From: Siphonodentalium dalli
Taxonomy: Eukaryota > Mollusca > Scaphopoda > Gadilida > Siphonodentaliidae
Assembly: GCA_032622095.1 (NCBI GenBank)
Contig: CP136061.1
Span: 236,241,815-236,305,814 of the forward strand
Direction of reading: 5' to 3'
Length of the DNA: 64,000 nucleotides
A program made the translations under genes and the position numbers. This document shows positions 1 through 12,369 of the stretch, one piece after another. How positions within the stretch are numbered: position 1 is the first letter of the stretch; the number at the start of each line of letters is the position of its first letter. The notes under the pieces are model-generated. The model had not been told where the DNA came from and searched no databases. It saw only the letters and a list, made by a program, of their open reading frames with translations.

Positions 1-319
1 GTGTATGATAACTAACTAGTTTCAATCCAAATCATCAATATTGATATATTAGTCCAGGAACATTAAGCCAAAAAGAGCCAAAGTAAGGAACTAAATACCA
101 CTGAAGAGTTTTTGCGTCTGCTGATCGATGCGACATAACATCACAGACACTATATTAAAAGTCCCGAACATCAGAGGTGAGCATTTTGAGTTATGCGACA
201 TGTTTGGTATCCACGCGATTCCACAAAAATTAAGGCACAAAGTAGTGAAGACTCGTGGAATATAAGTTTCCTTGATGTATAGCTCACACGTCTAGTATTG
301 CATGATGTTAAGAATATTT
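1..319. other. left edge, no gene seen
   Basis: I see no convincing exon, RNA gene or named repeat here. From its position it is probably intron of the lectin gene whose last exon is at 2223-2440. Confidence 0.4.
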
Positions 320-569
320 ATTACAATCTTGTTCCTAGACGTACAGCGTTATTGCTGTTCCATATTTACAAATCCGCATGGAACGTACGTTCCATACGCA
401 TCTCGTTGACGTAAAACGACGTACATGACGTTCGCCGCAACCATGAAACTGGAACTATTTAAATAAAAGAATCATCACACATGACAAACACGCCCTGTAT
501 GAGCCTAAATAAACCTTCTAATCCTGTAGTTTTAATGCACGGATTCTAGGACGCGAAGCGTGTAATAAA

Positions 570-724
570 CACAGAACGACACGATGGGAAATGAGTTTGT
601 CGATACGGCACTCGTGCTGTCGCGGAAGGATAGAACTCGAGGCGCAAGCGCATCTCATTTTATCCTTCCGCGACAGCACTCGTGCCGTATCGACAAACTC
701 ATTTACACATCGTGTTGTTCTGTG
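570..724. repeat. 155-bp fold-back (palindrome 1)
   Basis: The left arm CACAGAACGACACGATG... and the right arm ...CATCGTGTTGTTCTGTG are reverse complements over about 60 bp. The arms close on a loop of about 28 nt after GCGGAAGGATA / TATCCTTCCGC. Confidence 0.85.
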
Positions 725-979
725 TATTTATTACACGCTTGTTCCTAGAAGTACAGTGTTATTGCTGTTCCATATTTACAAATCCGTATGGAGCGTACGT
801 TCCATGCGCATCTCGTTAACGTAAAATGACGTACATGACGTTCGCCTCAACCATGAAACTGGAACTTTTTAAATAAAAGAATCATCACACATGACAAACA
901 CGCCCTGTGTGAGCCTAAATAAACCTTCTAATCCTGTATTTTTAATGCACGAATTCCAGGACGCGAAGCGTGTAATAAA

Positions 980-1107
980 CACAGAACGACACGATGTGTA
1001 AATGGGTTTGTCGATACGGCACTCGTGCTGTCGCGGAAGGATAGAACTCGAGGCGCAAGCACTCGTGCCGTATCGACAAACCCATTTACACATCATGTCG
1101 TTCTGTG
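980..1107. repeat. 128-bp fold-back (palindrome 2)
   Basis: Same outer arms as the fold-back at 570-724, but the right arm has lost its inner part. The stem runs from CACAGAACGACA inward to CGGCACTCGTGC, about 47 bp. The short loop contains GAACTCGAGGCGC. Confidence 0.8.
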
Positions 1108-2222
1108 TATATATGTGGTTATAATAACCTGAATTTCCAAAGGGTCCCAGTTGAATATCAGATGACAAAAATCATTTAAAATTTTATCTTTCGAACAATT
1201 TTCTAATAATCCCCTGTCTGCAAAGACTTGCGCTACATTCAGTAAACATCTTTTCAGCCTTTGTTTAGTTTTAAAAACTACTTCGGTCTTGTCGGCACAC
1301 ACCAATATAATCCATAACATATTTGGTCTAATATTAGTACCCAGGTTCTCCAAAGAACTAGCCCGCCCCATAGTTATAGGATAGCTATTCGGGAGTAAGT
1401 TTTATGAGGAATCCATTGGCCCCGTCCACTGTTTGTATAAAAGGACCGAAGTCCTATTTTAGGGGCCAGAACCCAATTTTGGGGTTCAGCCCTATTTTCT
1501 GACATTTTGGGCCTCTAATTGAAACTTACTTTGATATATCTACACGGTAGCTACATACATACATCATTTCTATTATTTTCTATGACATTCAAGGATGGGA
1601 TTGCCCATATTGGAGCACCTTGTCTCCATAACTCTAAAAATGAGCAACTACAAAATTTACCAAAAGCAATAATTTCAGAATGGTACCAAATATAAGATAC
1701 TTGTTCACGCGCCAGCTTTTCATAGTATGCATGTTTAATAATCATCGATGAGACAGATATATGGACCAATAGATAGCCACTCATTTCAGAAATCTTAAAT
1801 AAAATCGGGCGAGTTTCTTATTTTATACTATTACTTCAAACGAAGAGACTGCACCCGGAAACACTTAAATGATTCCGAAATATTTTTAATATAATTTAAT
1901 ATCCATCGAGGTAAGGTACAAAGTGAAACCCACGAACATGTCGAATACTGACAACTATTTTCACATGGGTTTGATCTGCGCTCAGATGGAAGAAACTTCC
2001 AGGTATGGGAATTCATTGTGTTGGAATTTTCCAACTAGACCGTTGGCTTTCCAACTGTCGGAAATTTCCACCCAAACACCCAATATGGTTGGAATCTTTC
2101 CAACTAATGGTCAATTCAGTCCAAACATTTGGCAAAAAGCAAGAAATATTCGACTTATAGTCTAAAATAAAGACATATAAAATTAAGTTAAAGACATAGT
2201 TCTTTTTTATACAATGTTCTAG
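1108..2222. other. probable intron, repeat remnants
   Basis: No gene is recognised. Positions 2018-2115 repeat the self-complementary word GTTGGAATTTTCCAAC and variants four times. A pyrimidine-rich tract ending TTCTAG at 2222 forms the splice acceptor of the next exon. Confidence 0.5.
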
Positions 2223-2440
2223 GCATCAACAGCTTCATTGATGGCAATGCCGAAGACGTAGAAGGCACGTGGGTGACGTGGAATGGGAGCTCTCTCACCT
2301 GGACAAGTTGGGTTACGGGCGAGCCTTCCCAATTACTAGGTCAGAGTTGTTTGCAGATATGGTATGCCAGCCGAGGTTTCGACGACACCGGGTGCTCAAG
2401 AAAACGTCCATACACATGTCAGTTCGATCTTGACGTTTGA
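2223..2440 (+). CDS. C-type lectin domain, C-terminal half (last exon)
   Basis: This is the last coding exon of a secreted C-type lectin; the rest of the gene is upstream of the window. It starts after acceptor TTCTAG in phase 1 and encodes 71 residues before TGA at 2438-2440. It shows EGTWVTWNG, then TWTSWVTGEPS, a Cys in GQSCLQIW, then GFDDTGCSRKRPYTCQF, which fits the second half of a CTLD with its two closing cysteines. Family knowledge: EPN and WND loops usually bind calcium and sugar. Here they read EPS and FDD, so binding may be altered or lost. An AATAAA at 2695-2700 could be the polyadenylation signal. The phase matches the donor of the CTLD exon at 62314-62487, pointing to paralogous genes in tandem. 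Confidence 0.85.
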
Positions 2441-2612
2441 AGCATTGTCTGTTCCGAGGAGGAGAGGACTCATGGTCGGACAAGTACGCCATAAACTTCG
2501 CCCTTGACATTGTGTTTTCTGAACGGTGCGACAGATATGGCTGAACTGATAGGCAATATGCTTTAATGCTTCCTTTTTCAGTGGGCAAAGTGTATTGGTA
2601 CACGCTAATCAG

Positions 2613-3459
2613 TTTGTTTCACCAAAATAGGTACATGCATTCTACATATTTCACATCACAGTTTCTTCTGCTCGGGTAAGTTGAAAAAATTGACAATAAA
2701 GTAAGCAAATGTCTTCTTGGTGAACACAGGAAACTACATGCAATTGTAAACAATACTTCATAATTCGGGATATTTGTTTCCGATTAACAAACTTCAATGA
2801 TACCGACAATACTTTATATATGTTACAGTCAATATGTCAAATCAGTCATTTGGCCAAATGCCTAAAATTTTCAGTCATTTGGTGAAATGCCTGTGACCGC
2901 CAGTCATTTGGACAAATGCCTAAACATTTCAGTCATTTGGCCAGATGACTGAAATTCACTGTCCTGAATTTGACAGTTTGCCTAAATAGGAAATAAATTT
3001 TTAGTCAATATGTCAAATTATGTATAAACATTACTTTTTTTGCTTTGTTGATGAAGGAAGTGTCACTGTGAAGAGATCACACAAATTGACTACTTATAAG
3101 CCTATTACCTAATAACGAGCTGTCAACAAACCATCAGCTAAGCCCATGTGGTGTCAGGTTAGTGTACCACGTACATGTAGATCATATCGGAAGTTGATGA
3201 TGCAACACATTACGGAAATCATCACGGAAGGCAGTCAATTTCTTTGTTTCACCAAAATAGGTACATGCATTCTACATATTTCACATCACAGATTCTTCTG
3301 CTCGGGTAAGTTGATCACATTAAAAACAATTGACAGTAAAGTAAGCAAATGTCTTCTTGGTGAACACAGGAAACTACATGCAATTGTAAACAATACTTCA
3401 TAATTCGGGATCTTTTTTTCCGATTAACAAACTTCAATGATGCCGACAATACTTTATAT
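2613..3459. repeat. direct duplication of a ~210-bp segment, offset 630
   Basis: Segments 2613-2819 and 3243-3459 are nearly identical, both containing TTTCACCAAAATAGGTACAT and CTTCTTGGTGAACACAGG. The right copy has a small insertion after GGGTAAGTTGA. A palindromic-word array (2826-3020) lies between them. The left copy starts about 170 bp after the lectin stop codon, so it may include 3' untranslated sequence. Confidence 0.8.
2826..3020. repeat. array of palindromic word CAGTCATTTGGCCAAATG
   Basis: The word TCATTTGGnCAAATG and close variants recur four times within about 130 bp. AGTCAATATGTCAAAT occurs on both flanks of the array. No coding potential is seen. Confidence 0.65.
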
Positions 3460-3568
3460 ATAAGAATGAAGTCTCTGACATTTGTAATATAACATTAATG
3501 AAAATAATTTCTTTGTTGTGTATTCCCATTCGACCACCAGATGACCAGATGGAGTGTTCCGTGCCACT

Positions 3569-3860
3569 TTAACTCTTTCAGTGCCAGGGGCCGATCTCGT
3601 CGGCCCTAATTTACGGTCTGTAGAGTGCCAGGACCGATGAGATCGGCCCTAAAATGAAGGGAAAACAAATTGGGGTTGAATTTTTGGGTACGCTTAAGCA
3701 TGCTATAGCAAATTTAAAAACAAACTGGATAAGTCCTTAGGGGCATGTTATAACTCAAAACTATCACCAAGTATTCATAGTAATAATTTTGATGCCCATG
3801 AAAACCGTAAGATTCCCTGGCACTAAACCTACAAAATAAGCCTGGCACTGAAAGAGTTAA
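3569..3860. mobile_element. TTAA-flanked MITE, family 2 (piggyBac-like ends)
   Basis: The 292-bp element begins TTAACTCTTTCAGTGCCAGG and ends with the reverse complement, CCTGGCACTGAAAGAGTTAA. A TTAA target duplication with a terminal run near CCCTTT is typical of piggyBac-type transposons. There is no transposase, so it is non-autonomous. Two imperfect copies of GGGCCGATCTCGTCGGCCCT, itself self-complementary, follow the left terminus. Confidence 0.8.
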
Positions 3861-5763
3861 GGACGTCAAATAGGGGAGGATCGAACCAGGAGGTGTAACT
3901 CGCCTTCTCTCAAATAATGCTTGATACAGAACAGCCTCTCCGAAACCCAATGTGACCCTAACTGCATGGTTTAGGGAACCTCGAGTGACTTGAGATATGA
4001 TAACGGTGTTCAATGGTCAAAAGGGGAAGATCTACGCGACTGGACTTTTTAATTAACAAATTCACCGAAATTTCTAAAAGCATCTTCAAAGACTTGACCG
4101 CAGCGATTACTCTGACATTTGGTTGAACTATCTTTGGTTGAGATTATGATTTGGGACAGTTGATCGAAAACGGTTGGTGATATGAAATGTCCATTCCAAA
4201 TATTAAACCACTTGAACCGTTCAATATTGATACAGCAAAACATTAGCACATTATGTTTGTTCATTGCTGCAATTTATTATATAACCTGGATTATAAAATT
4301 TAAATCTAAACTCAAATTTAGGCTTAATTTTTAAACAAATGGACGCTCTGACTAAGTATGAGTGTAACACTCGTTGCTTCGATTTGCCTGAATAAATTCT
4401 CATTTATTATCAATATGGTAATGTGTCAATCGGAATGGCACATTGAGATGTATCTCAACTCGGAATATGCTTGAAATCGGTCCCGAATTTTGCCCATGTC
4501 ACGGTTCGAACCCGCGACAACATCGTCTGGTCCAGATTGCGATGTTGGTATCCGCGACCTCTCCACCTCTGCTATGGAGAATTAACTGAAAATACTCTGT
4601 AACAAACCATTTGAACCGTTCAATAGTAATATATCAGATGTATGGAGGCACTAGCTCACTATGAGTGTTCATTGCTTCAATGTAATAACGTCTGACTCAG
4701 ACCTAGGCCGTGTAGTATTACATTTAAGGGCGTTGCAAACGACAATAAACTTAAAACTAAACTAAAGTTTAGGCAGGATTTTGAAACCAATTGATGCACC
4801 AACAAAGGTTCTTCTTCCTTTGCCAGGTACGCATGAGTGTTTATTTCAAACAAAATACAAGGAAGTTGTGCTTATAAGTTTGTATTAAGGTTTTATTGGC
4901 TCAAATTTACTGAGTCAAGTTTGAGCTATTGCTATGGGTTGGCACCCAACGTCAGTTCGTGCGTCCCTGATCTCCAAAACATATGCACGAGGCCGCTGTA
5001 CTATGCGTATCATAGATTGGTATATGATCCGGTTTAAGGGTGCGAAAAACTGAAAATTTATGTTGGACACCCCATACGAAGACCTTATATAGTCACGTTC
5101 CTTAACGTAATAACTTTCAATTAACTTTCATAGTACTCGAAAAAAAATTGTGATTGGGAGATATTAGTAGTTACAAAGAATTATATGTGCTTTTTTTGTA
5201 ATCGAAGGTTCATAGTATTAGCATAATGAGAAATTGTTATCTCTTACGAACAATTGTAGAATATTACAAAGAAAACGCTTCATAGTATTGACCCCTGTTT
5301 ACATAACCATGGTTTTAAAGCGCGCAGTTTCATTGGAGAACTATCAATAATTTACACAAGAAGAAAGTTGATATATATATCCATGTTCTTCTTACTGGAT
5401 ATCTTTCACCTACAGGCTTTTATAGTTTTTGCACAGTTCCACAGCGAGTGGCTATAAGAAATGACTATCGTGTGTGATTTTCACATTATCTTACGGCTAT
5501 ATGTGACAAGATTCCTATTGAACAAGTTGCAGACATGCACGGCTGACAATGTTGCCACAGTGAAATGCTAATTGCGTCTGAAGAAAACGCGGGTTATGCA
5601 GTGTGCAGTAGCAGCTACTTGAATAGCACATCTACACCGAAATGAACGTAAAGCGTATATATGTGCACGACATCTATACTAGCTGAGTTTCTGGATATTC
5701 GAAACCGTGTATTCCTCGATTAATAATCGGCGAATTTCGGGTCATCCAGGTTTTCAGAACTTA
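3861..5763. other. gene-free stretch with decayed repeats
   Basis: No gene is recognised. Segments near 4200-4340 and 4605-4800 are diverged copies of each other (TTGAACCGTTCAATA followed by GTTCATTGCT). Positions 4340-4460 resemble 61745-61880 (shared CAATCGGAAT and CACATTGAGATGT). Nothing is evident in 4820-5763. Confidence 0.5.
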
Positions 5764-6030
5764 GTGCTGATTCACGGTATATTGGGGTGTTATAGCTATT
5801 AATATATCGGTACTTACATGTACTGCTGATTCACGGTATATTGGGGTGTTATAGCTATTAATATATCGGTACTTACATGTACTGCTGATTCACGGTATAT
5901 TGGGGTGTTATAGCTATTAATATATCGGTACTTACATGTACTGCTGATTCACGGTATATTGGGGTGTTATAGCTATTAATATATCGGTACTTACATGTAC
6001 TGCTGATTCACGGTATATTGAGGTGGAATC
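5764..6030. repeat. 59-bp minisatellite, about 4.5 units
   Basis: The word TGCTGATTCACGGTATATTG recurs at about 5765, 5825, 5884, 5943 and 6002, a period of 59-60 bp with almost no variation. The last unit diverges and runs into the adjoining CT microsatellite. Confidence 0.9.
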
Positions 6031-6033
6031 GCT

Positions 6034-6034
6034 A

Positions 6035-6109
<75 letters not shown>

Positions 6110-6160
6110 CCCCCCCCCCCTCTCTCTCTCACTCTCTCTCTCTCTCTCTTTCTTTCTCTT
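6034..6160. repeat. (CT)n microsatellite with a C run
   Basis: Nearly pure CT dinucleotides, interrupted by a run of about 11 C near 6109-6120. The Arg/Glu-rich open frame on the minus strand is only this repeat translated. Confidence 0.95.
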
Positions 6161-7723
6161 GTAACTCTCTTCATCGAATGAGCTCTTTTGACTCTTCGCG
6201 AGCCTATAAGTCAAAACTTGATATTACTGGCTTTAGGACGGCGACATCTGACATCTAAGTACACTAACATTCATAATACAAAGGTTCGATGTCATTTTAT
6301 TTTGTCAGCTATAGATGAGATGCAAGGAGTAGTTATGTGTCGTTTATTGAGCTATGCATCATTTGGTTCATACATGTTCATATAACCCTTTCTACGTGCA
6401 TGTTTGCCTACGAACATTCATATCAGACTGAATACCAGTGTGATAGTAGATGGGTGTAACCACATGTCACTGCCAAAATGTCAAGATAGGACAAACATGT
6501 GCAAGAAAAGATTTCGTCCTCTCAATATATGGGCGGCCCCAAAATATGGCATGCATGGAATTAATGAAAGAAGTAATGCCCGTCCCATTGACAGAATATC
6601 ATATATACCTGACACGAGTCCCTTCAGGTCAACGCGGTATGGTTTGGCCATATTTTGTCACAACTCTTGTAAATCAAAGAAAATAAAAGACATCGTAGGT
6701 GTCATATCCATCAGGAGACAACCGAAATGCTCTTTAAAGCTCAAAGGTAAGACATGAATGGTTTCTGCCATTTCAGTTTCAGTATTGTGGGTAAAGTGAC
6801 CTTTATTATAATGTAGTATTCCAATTCTTAATTTAATTTAACTTTCAATTCAATATTTAATGTTTTATCTTACAATTTTATTTCCCCCAAAATTTTCAGC
6901 CGCGTCTGTCCGTAAATTCGTCCACCCGAGAGTGCGTTCTATGTCCTTATCTGGACGTTAACTCCAGTTAAACTATCCGATCTAAACGATACTTGGTATG
7001 TGGAATAACCATCACATTATTGAGGTCAAGATCGATCAAATTTGACGGAGTTATGCCCCTTGTTTGACTTGGAATTAACAGCTTTTTATTTGGCCGGGTG
7101 ATAACTTGATGAACATTGAACATACTTTCTTGATATTTGGTATATGATTCTCATGAATGTAAGTTCGATTTTTTAAATACGTTTTATTCGGGTTTCAACA
7201 TAGAATACATACAGATGGAATATAAAATATCAATAATTTGGTTTGTAGCATAAATAAAGTTAGTTGAATTAGTTTTTACTAAATTATAGACTGATGGGTG
7301 CTCAATAACCGCACCACATTAAAGTGCAGGACAAAGGTGTTAGTTGGTTAAGTGTTGCACCCACAGTACTTCAGTTCTTGGGCTCCCATTCCGAAGATAA
7401 GAAGTTGTGATCAAACCTAAATAGAATAAATTAATAGTATATATTTATTCCACACCAATTGACGTGAGTCACATGTGTTCAACGGAATCCCAGCCATTGA
7501 ATACATATTAGTGTATACCTCTAGTGGAATACAAGCCGGAACTATGCTTGTTGACGTTGTCGCCAAGAAATATGACGCACATTACGTCGATCGTCCGCTT
7601 CCGGTGATCCCCCCACAATTACTGGTTATTTGTCAGACTTAAATCACAATAAAGGTAGCTATAGTAACAATGAAAGTGACGTTCATGGATTGAACTTATC
7701 TGACTGAATGGTGTAGAATAAAT
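6161..7723. other. gene-free stretch with a decayed dispersed repeat
   Basis: No supported gene. About 6890-7180 belongs to a dispersed repeat with GCGTCTGTCCGT, GTTATGCCCCTTGTTTGACT and TATTTGGTATATGATTC, related to 10080-10700. I see nothing else of note. Confidence 0.45.
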
Positions 7724-7857
7724 ACAGAACACAACTTGCATCATAATATCGAATCTTTTATCGAACTCGTTGCGGACGGCGCAAAGTTATATATCCTTGC
7801 GCCACCCGCAACTCATTCGATAACAGAGTCTCGACTAAGATGCGCGTTGTGTTCTGT
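7724..7857. repeat. 134-bp fold-back
   Basis: The arms CAGAACACAACTTGCATC and GATGCGCGTTGTGTTCTG are inverted. The centre pairs GCGGACGGCGCAA with the TTGCGCC...CCGC side. Confidence 0.7.
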
Positions 7858-7860
7858 CTA

Positions 7861-7900
<40 letters not shown>
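7858..7900. repeat. (TA)n microsatellite
   Basis: About 40 bp of nearly pure TA between two fold-back elements. Confidence 0.95.
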
Positions 7901-7903
<3 letters not shown>

Positions 7904-8047
7904 GATCTCACACGAGTTTCTATTTTATACGGAATTTATCAACCGAGTCCACTAAATTCGATTTGAGCCGAGGTTTACCGAGGCTCAAATAGAATTTAGA
8001 TGAGGTTGATAAATTACGTATAAAATAGGACGAGTGTGAGATACCTT
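7901..8047. repeat. ~147-bp fold-back beside the TA tract
   Basis: The left arm GATCTCACACGAGTTTCTAT and right arm ATAGGACGAGTGTGAGATAC are inverted. The arms continue inward through TTTATACGGAATTTATCAAC / GTTGATAAATTACGTATAAA to a small loop at GAGCCGAGGTTTACCGAGGCTC. TA-rich flanks suit a MITE with TA targets, but I cannot prove the family. Confidence 0.75.
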
Positions 8048-8483
8048 TTATCACATGATCAAATAAACCCGAAGCAACGCGAAATATTCATCGAAAACAA
8101 CAATCATAAACTACAGCGATCGCAAGTTATTTGAAGAACGCCGTGACGTCATCGCACGCGCTGATATTAAACGTGTCTATTACCGATAATTATGAAACTG
8201 CTTTTATGGCCAAATTATGTGATTAACAGTATTTACAATATAACTAATATACCTGTTTTACAATATAACTAATATACCTGTTTGCCATAGGTAATTTCCG
8301 TTGACGCTATATACTATGGTGTCATGTGATTGGTCAACCCAAAGTGCGTAGACACCCTCAATTATATTACCAGCGAGGTAATATAATTAAGAGTATGTAT
8401 CCACTCTGGTTTAGTCGCTTGCGCAGGTTATTTCTTGTTAGCTTCGTATGAATGCAGTGTCATTTACTATCATTTTCAGTAAT
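8048..8483. other. gene-free stretch
   Basis: A 25-bp tandem duplication (TACAATATAACTAATATACC twice, 8229-8280) and a hairpin TTATATTACC-AGCGA-GGTAATATAA near 8360-8390. No gene is seen. Confidence 0.5.
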
Positions 8484-9225
8484 AATTTTCTTGAATAAGA
8501 GTATTGAAATATATATTATACTTTCGTCCATGCTTCACTAATTGTTCCGAAAATTATGTTCTACTGACGTTTAGAAAATGAGCTGCATTTATCCAATAAA
8601 ATAGATGTTGTTACAGAACATTCATAAAATGACACCTTTCTGTCCCTGTGTGACAAAAAGTGCACATTTCCGTCTCTGATAAGTTACATTCTCCACATCG
8701 TGATAACCCGATCCATAAGCATTTGCCATGTACTTTGCATCAATGTATGAACAAATCTTCAATTTTGTTCCATCTCTCTTGGAATAGTTCATTTTTGTGA
8801 CAACATTTTAAAGGTGCATTTTCAACTGCTTTAAACTTTTGGGCCATTCTATGAAAATATGTAAGTTTGGATGCAGTTTTCTAATCTTACAAAAGGAGTA
8901 AATATATCTCTTGATTAAGAGTATAGAACTATATCTTATACTTTCATTCATGCTTTCACAAATTGTTCCGAAAATTATGTTCTACTGACATTTAGAAAAG
9001 TATATATATCTCTTGATTAAGAGTATAGAAATATATTATACTTTCATTCAAGCTTTCACAAATTGTTCCGAAAATTATGTTCTACTGACATTTAGAAAAT
9101 GAGCTGCATTTATCCAATAAAATAGATGTTGTTACAGAACATTCATAACATAAATGTAGACATGTTTATGTCACTGTTTGACACAAAGTGCACATTTCCG
9201 TCTGTGATAAGTTACATTTCATACG
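8484..9225. repeat. three partial direct copies of one sequence
   Basis: TTGTTCCGAAAATTATGTTC occurs near 8540, 8962 and 9060, each time after a TAAGAGTAT...ATTATACTTTC block. The first and third copies extend through GAGCTGCATTTATCC to GTGCACATTTCCGTCT; the middle copy is only about 95 bp. It is a local duplication of an unidentified repeat. Confidence 0.75.
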
Positions 9226-10079
9226 TTTGATATGAGTTTACATGACATGACTTATTTTTGAATTGGAAAGATGTCTTGGTAATGGAACTTTTCTTTCTAT
9301 ATATCAATTTCCATATAGGTGGTGAAATGAGTCCTTATATAAATTTGTCAGAATTTCTCAAACTCAAATATATCCGAGTTTTTGTCCAGACGGTCATTCA
9401 GAAAATAAACAACATTACTTACCCAGTGTTGGTTGATGAACATTTGATGATCTATAATAATCTTTTGGTTATAAAGTAAGGGTTACGGTGGAAGTCTGGT
9501 GTAAGCATGTCCAGTCTTTAAAAACAATATTTTGCCCACCTTATTAAGACCATACTTGTGTAAATATTATGGCCTCCAAATGGTTCGATGTCGTCAATTG
9601 ATATTTTGTTTTCAAAAAGAACTTAAGTGAGGAAATTTCAAGCCTCCTACTTACAAAGTATAAATTATTACACTTCTTGCCTGGTTTCCCCAGATCACAA
9701 AAAGTTGAAAAGTAACTACTGAATTTCATCTGTCATTTCTTCAGATGGTGATGGCAGCACCGTGATACTTGGCAACTGTTGTCTTACCATAGAGACTGAG
9801 GTTTCTAAAATACCAGTCATTTAACAAATTGTATATGTTTAATTTCGTTTTGTAATTATTCTCGATGTAGCTATCATTAAATAAATCAAATTCAATCCCA
9901 AGGATAGTACAGACTGGTTGTGTTTCCATGATATTTTTGATCAGTTACCATTTCTTCATCACAACCCCTTTTCGCGCCAAGACATAGTGCTTGTGTTTGC
10001 CAAAGTTTAACTTTAATTTAACCGGATATATATGCAAATGCCTCGAATAAATTGAGTGCGGTATTGAGGCATTGTTAAT
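9226..10079. other. gene-free stretch
   Basis: Short open frames occur on both strands, but none has a recognisable domain, conserved motif or splice context. I see nothing to annotate. Confidence 0.4.
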
Positions 10080-10700
10080 CATCTTGTAGGAAGAGAGTCG
10101 TCTTTCTGTCCGTCCATAACAAATATTCCACAACACATCTCAAGTATCGATATTCCAATGTTGATGTCCTTTGGTATGCCGGTGGACCGGCATTGTGGAA
10201 AGGTTTTGTCCGCACTTTGTCCAGAGTTATGGCCCTTTGTTGGACTTGGTGTAAAACGCGTCAACGCGTCCATAACAAACAACACTATGCTTTTGATGTC
10301 TTTATAATTGGATTTCGTTGTCTTTTGAATTTGAGTCCGAAGGAACATTCCAGCTTGTAACTCGGGTGTTAGTTATCGGATTTTGTTGTCCTTTAGCATG
10401 GTGAAAGCACATGTTTTGGTGGAAACGATACCCACATACTGCGGGTTTCGTCCATTAATTTTGACCAGGGTTACGGCCGTTGTTTGACTTGGAAATTTGT
10501 GATTTGAGGATTCGGGGGTATTTAGTGCAGACCTTCATCTGTCCTTCATAGTGCGGGTTTTGTCTGCACTTTTGTCCAGAGTTATGGCCCTTTGCCATAG
10601 CTATTACCCGGGATTTGTTTTGTCCATACTTTTTCAAGACTTGTGGCCCTTTGTCAGAGTTATGACCCGGGGTTAAGCTGAGATAAATGCCCCACTATTA
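10080..10700. repeat. dispersed repeat with GTTATGGCCCTTTG motif
   Basis: Variants of GGGTTATGGCCCTTTGTTTG recur at about 10225, 10465, 10580 and 10640, with GTCCGTCCATAACAA and TTTTGTCCGCACTTTGTCC between them. It resembles 6890-7180. The internal near-duplications suggest an eroded tandem-repeat core of a non-autonomous element. No coding content. Confidence 0.55.
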
Positions 10701-11699
10701 CTTCACTTTCTCTGTAAATTTAGCCAGTATTGTGTTGCACTTGTTTGTATGTCAGAGCATACAATGAGTGGCTGAATGTCGGCAGATACAAGGAACGAAT
10801 AAAGTCGGGCCCTTTTATATCCTGGCCCCCTCCAAGTGAATCTTTTTGAATCAGGGTTATTAAATCTCTATACATCGTGTGAATCTAAAATCTGTATACC
10901 CTGGAGAATGGTCTCATTTGATTTAACGTTGTTTCTATGTTTGTAGTTGGTTGAATCAATGGTATAATGATGATGTACTTTCCGATCGCCACCTATCGGT
11001 ATCGTCACTTTTTGCAGTTGTTCAATTTTCAGGGGGGGGGGTGTCCCTGTATAACTCTGGTTTGTCACCATTTCGTCCATATATTGCACATAAGGTTATT
11101 CTCTTATATTGGATTGTGATATCCACAATTATAACGTTTCATTCAGTGTCTGTTAAAGTACTGTGTGGTACTGTGTTAAAGGTGGTTTGATAACCTTATT
11201 CTGCTTTCCATTTTAACTACTATTTTGGTTGAGTGAGTGTCAATATGAATTGATATATCATATTTTTGTCGACATTTTTGAAAAGTAGCTCATCTTTTTA
11301 CCTGGCCTGAGGATAGCCCACGACAGTTCAATGAACCAATATTTATGTTCGCCATTGATCTTATAACAGGATTTTGAAACAAACCAGTGTTCTACAACTT
11401 TCCTGCATCATGACTGTACATACTGAAATATAAACCATTTTTGTATAACAATATCAACAATAACATACTCCCCCGTATGTAGTACACGCAGCATAGCATA
11501 TGCACAACATATGAAAAAGAGATGATGAATGGAGCATGTTGTCCTCAATTTATGCGTGCACATCCCTCCTGCGAGCCTCGATAGAAAATGTCAAGGAAAT
11601 AGAATATAATAATACATATTTTCAACATTGATTTTTTTTTTGGTAGTACATCTTCATGTTTAATGTTTTCTACGTTAACCCCATAATGATGGGAGCTGC
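10701..11699. other. gene-free stretch
   Basis: No recognised gene or repeat. There is a G run at about 11032-11041. Confidence 0.4.
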
Positions 11700-11875
11700 G
11701 CTGGTGCAATATTAAAAACCTGTGCCAGTGCACTCTCCTACACGCGCTAGTCTCTCACAACAGCTTGCACCGGCCCACAAGGTCAAGTATTGTTAGGCCA
11801 ATGTAATCCCCCATATATGTGAAGCCCACATGGGAGACCCACATATATAAGAGAATGCACTGGAACAGGGTTCTT
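11700..11875 (+). mobile_element. diverged relic of the hairpin MITE core
   Basis: CTGTGCCAGTGCACTCTCCT and GGCCAATGTAATCCCCCATA...ACATATATAAGAGAATGCACTGG resemble the two hairpins of the TTAA MITE at 12370-12770, at about the same spacing. The arms are eroded and no TTAA termini are seen, so this is an older copy or relative. Confidence 0.5.
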
Positions 11876-12369
11876 GCAAAATTTCAGGAAGCACCAGTCA
11901 CGAAAGTGCCAAACAGTAAAGCAATAAATTATATGCTTAACGTATGAGGTAGACTAGCGCAATAATACATAAAGTTATTTCATCACTGCAATAGTTTTGA
12001 AACTGTACACTTGAGTTAAGCAAATTTAGTCATGAAAGAGCTCAAAACAAAGTTTCAATTGATCGCGACATTCTGGTACTTACCTTCCACTATAAAAAGC
12101 AGCATTGTGTTATATGCTTGTTGCATAACTGTAATGGTCTTTATATTTGAGGTGGCTTACGATAAATAGGAGTTATTTTACCACTAGATTCTTGTGATAA
12201 CAATTAAAAAGTCAGCCGTGTATATATGCAGTGTATATATGCAATCCTCTTTGGGAATCAACACACGTTTGTTGGTAGCATAGCTCTCATAGAGCTTTTG
12301 GTTGAAATTATTTGTTATCGCTAGTTCATCCATTGTAAACCTATGAAGCAGAACTACATCATGTTTGGT

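Larger units (their letters stand above)
315..1107. repeat. tandem pair of a ~410-bp unit with long palindromes
   Basis: Two direct copies of one unit start near 315 and 725, each with CTTGTTCCTAGA near the left end and GCGAAGCGTGTAATAA near the right end. The termini TTATTACACGCTT and AAGCGTGTAATAA are inverted relative to each other. Each unit contains the palindrome GGAACGTACGTTCC or a variant and ends in a long fold-back (570-724 and 980-1107) that opens with CACAGAACGACACGATG. A diverged third copy lies at about 63115-63500. Short open frames in this stretch are by-products of the palindromes. It is probably a non-autonomous DNA element; I cannot assign a superfamily. Confidence 0.75.

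Noticed and set aside
591-824. 77-codon open frame
   Set aside because: Lies across the arms of a long palindrome belonging to a repeat.
5932-6174. Arg/Glu-rich open frame on the minus strand
   Set aside because: It is the CT microsatellite read in one frame; no protein character.
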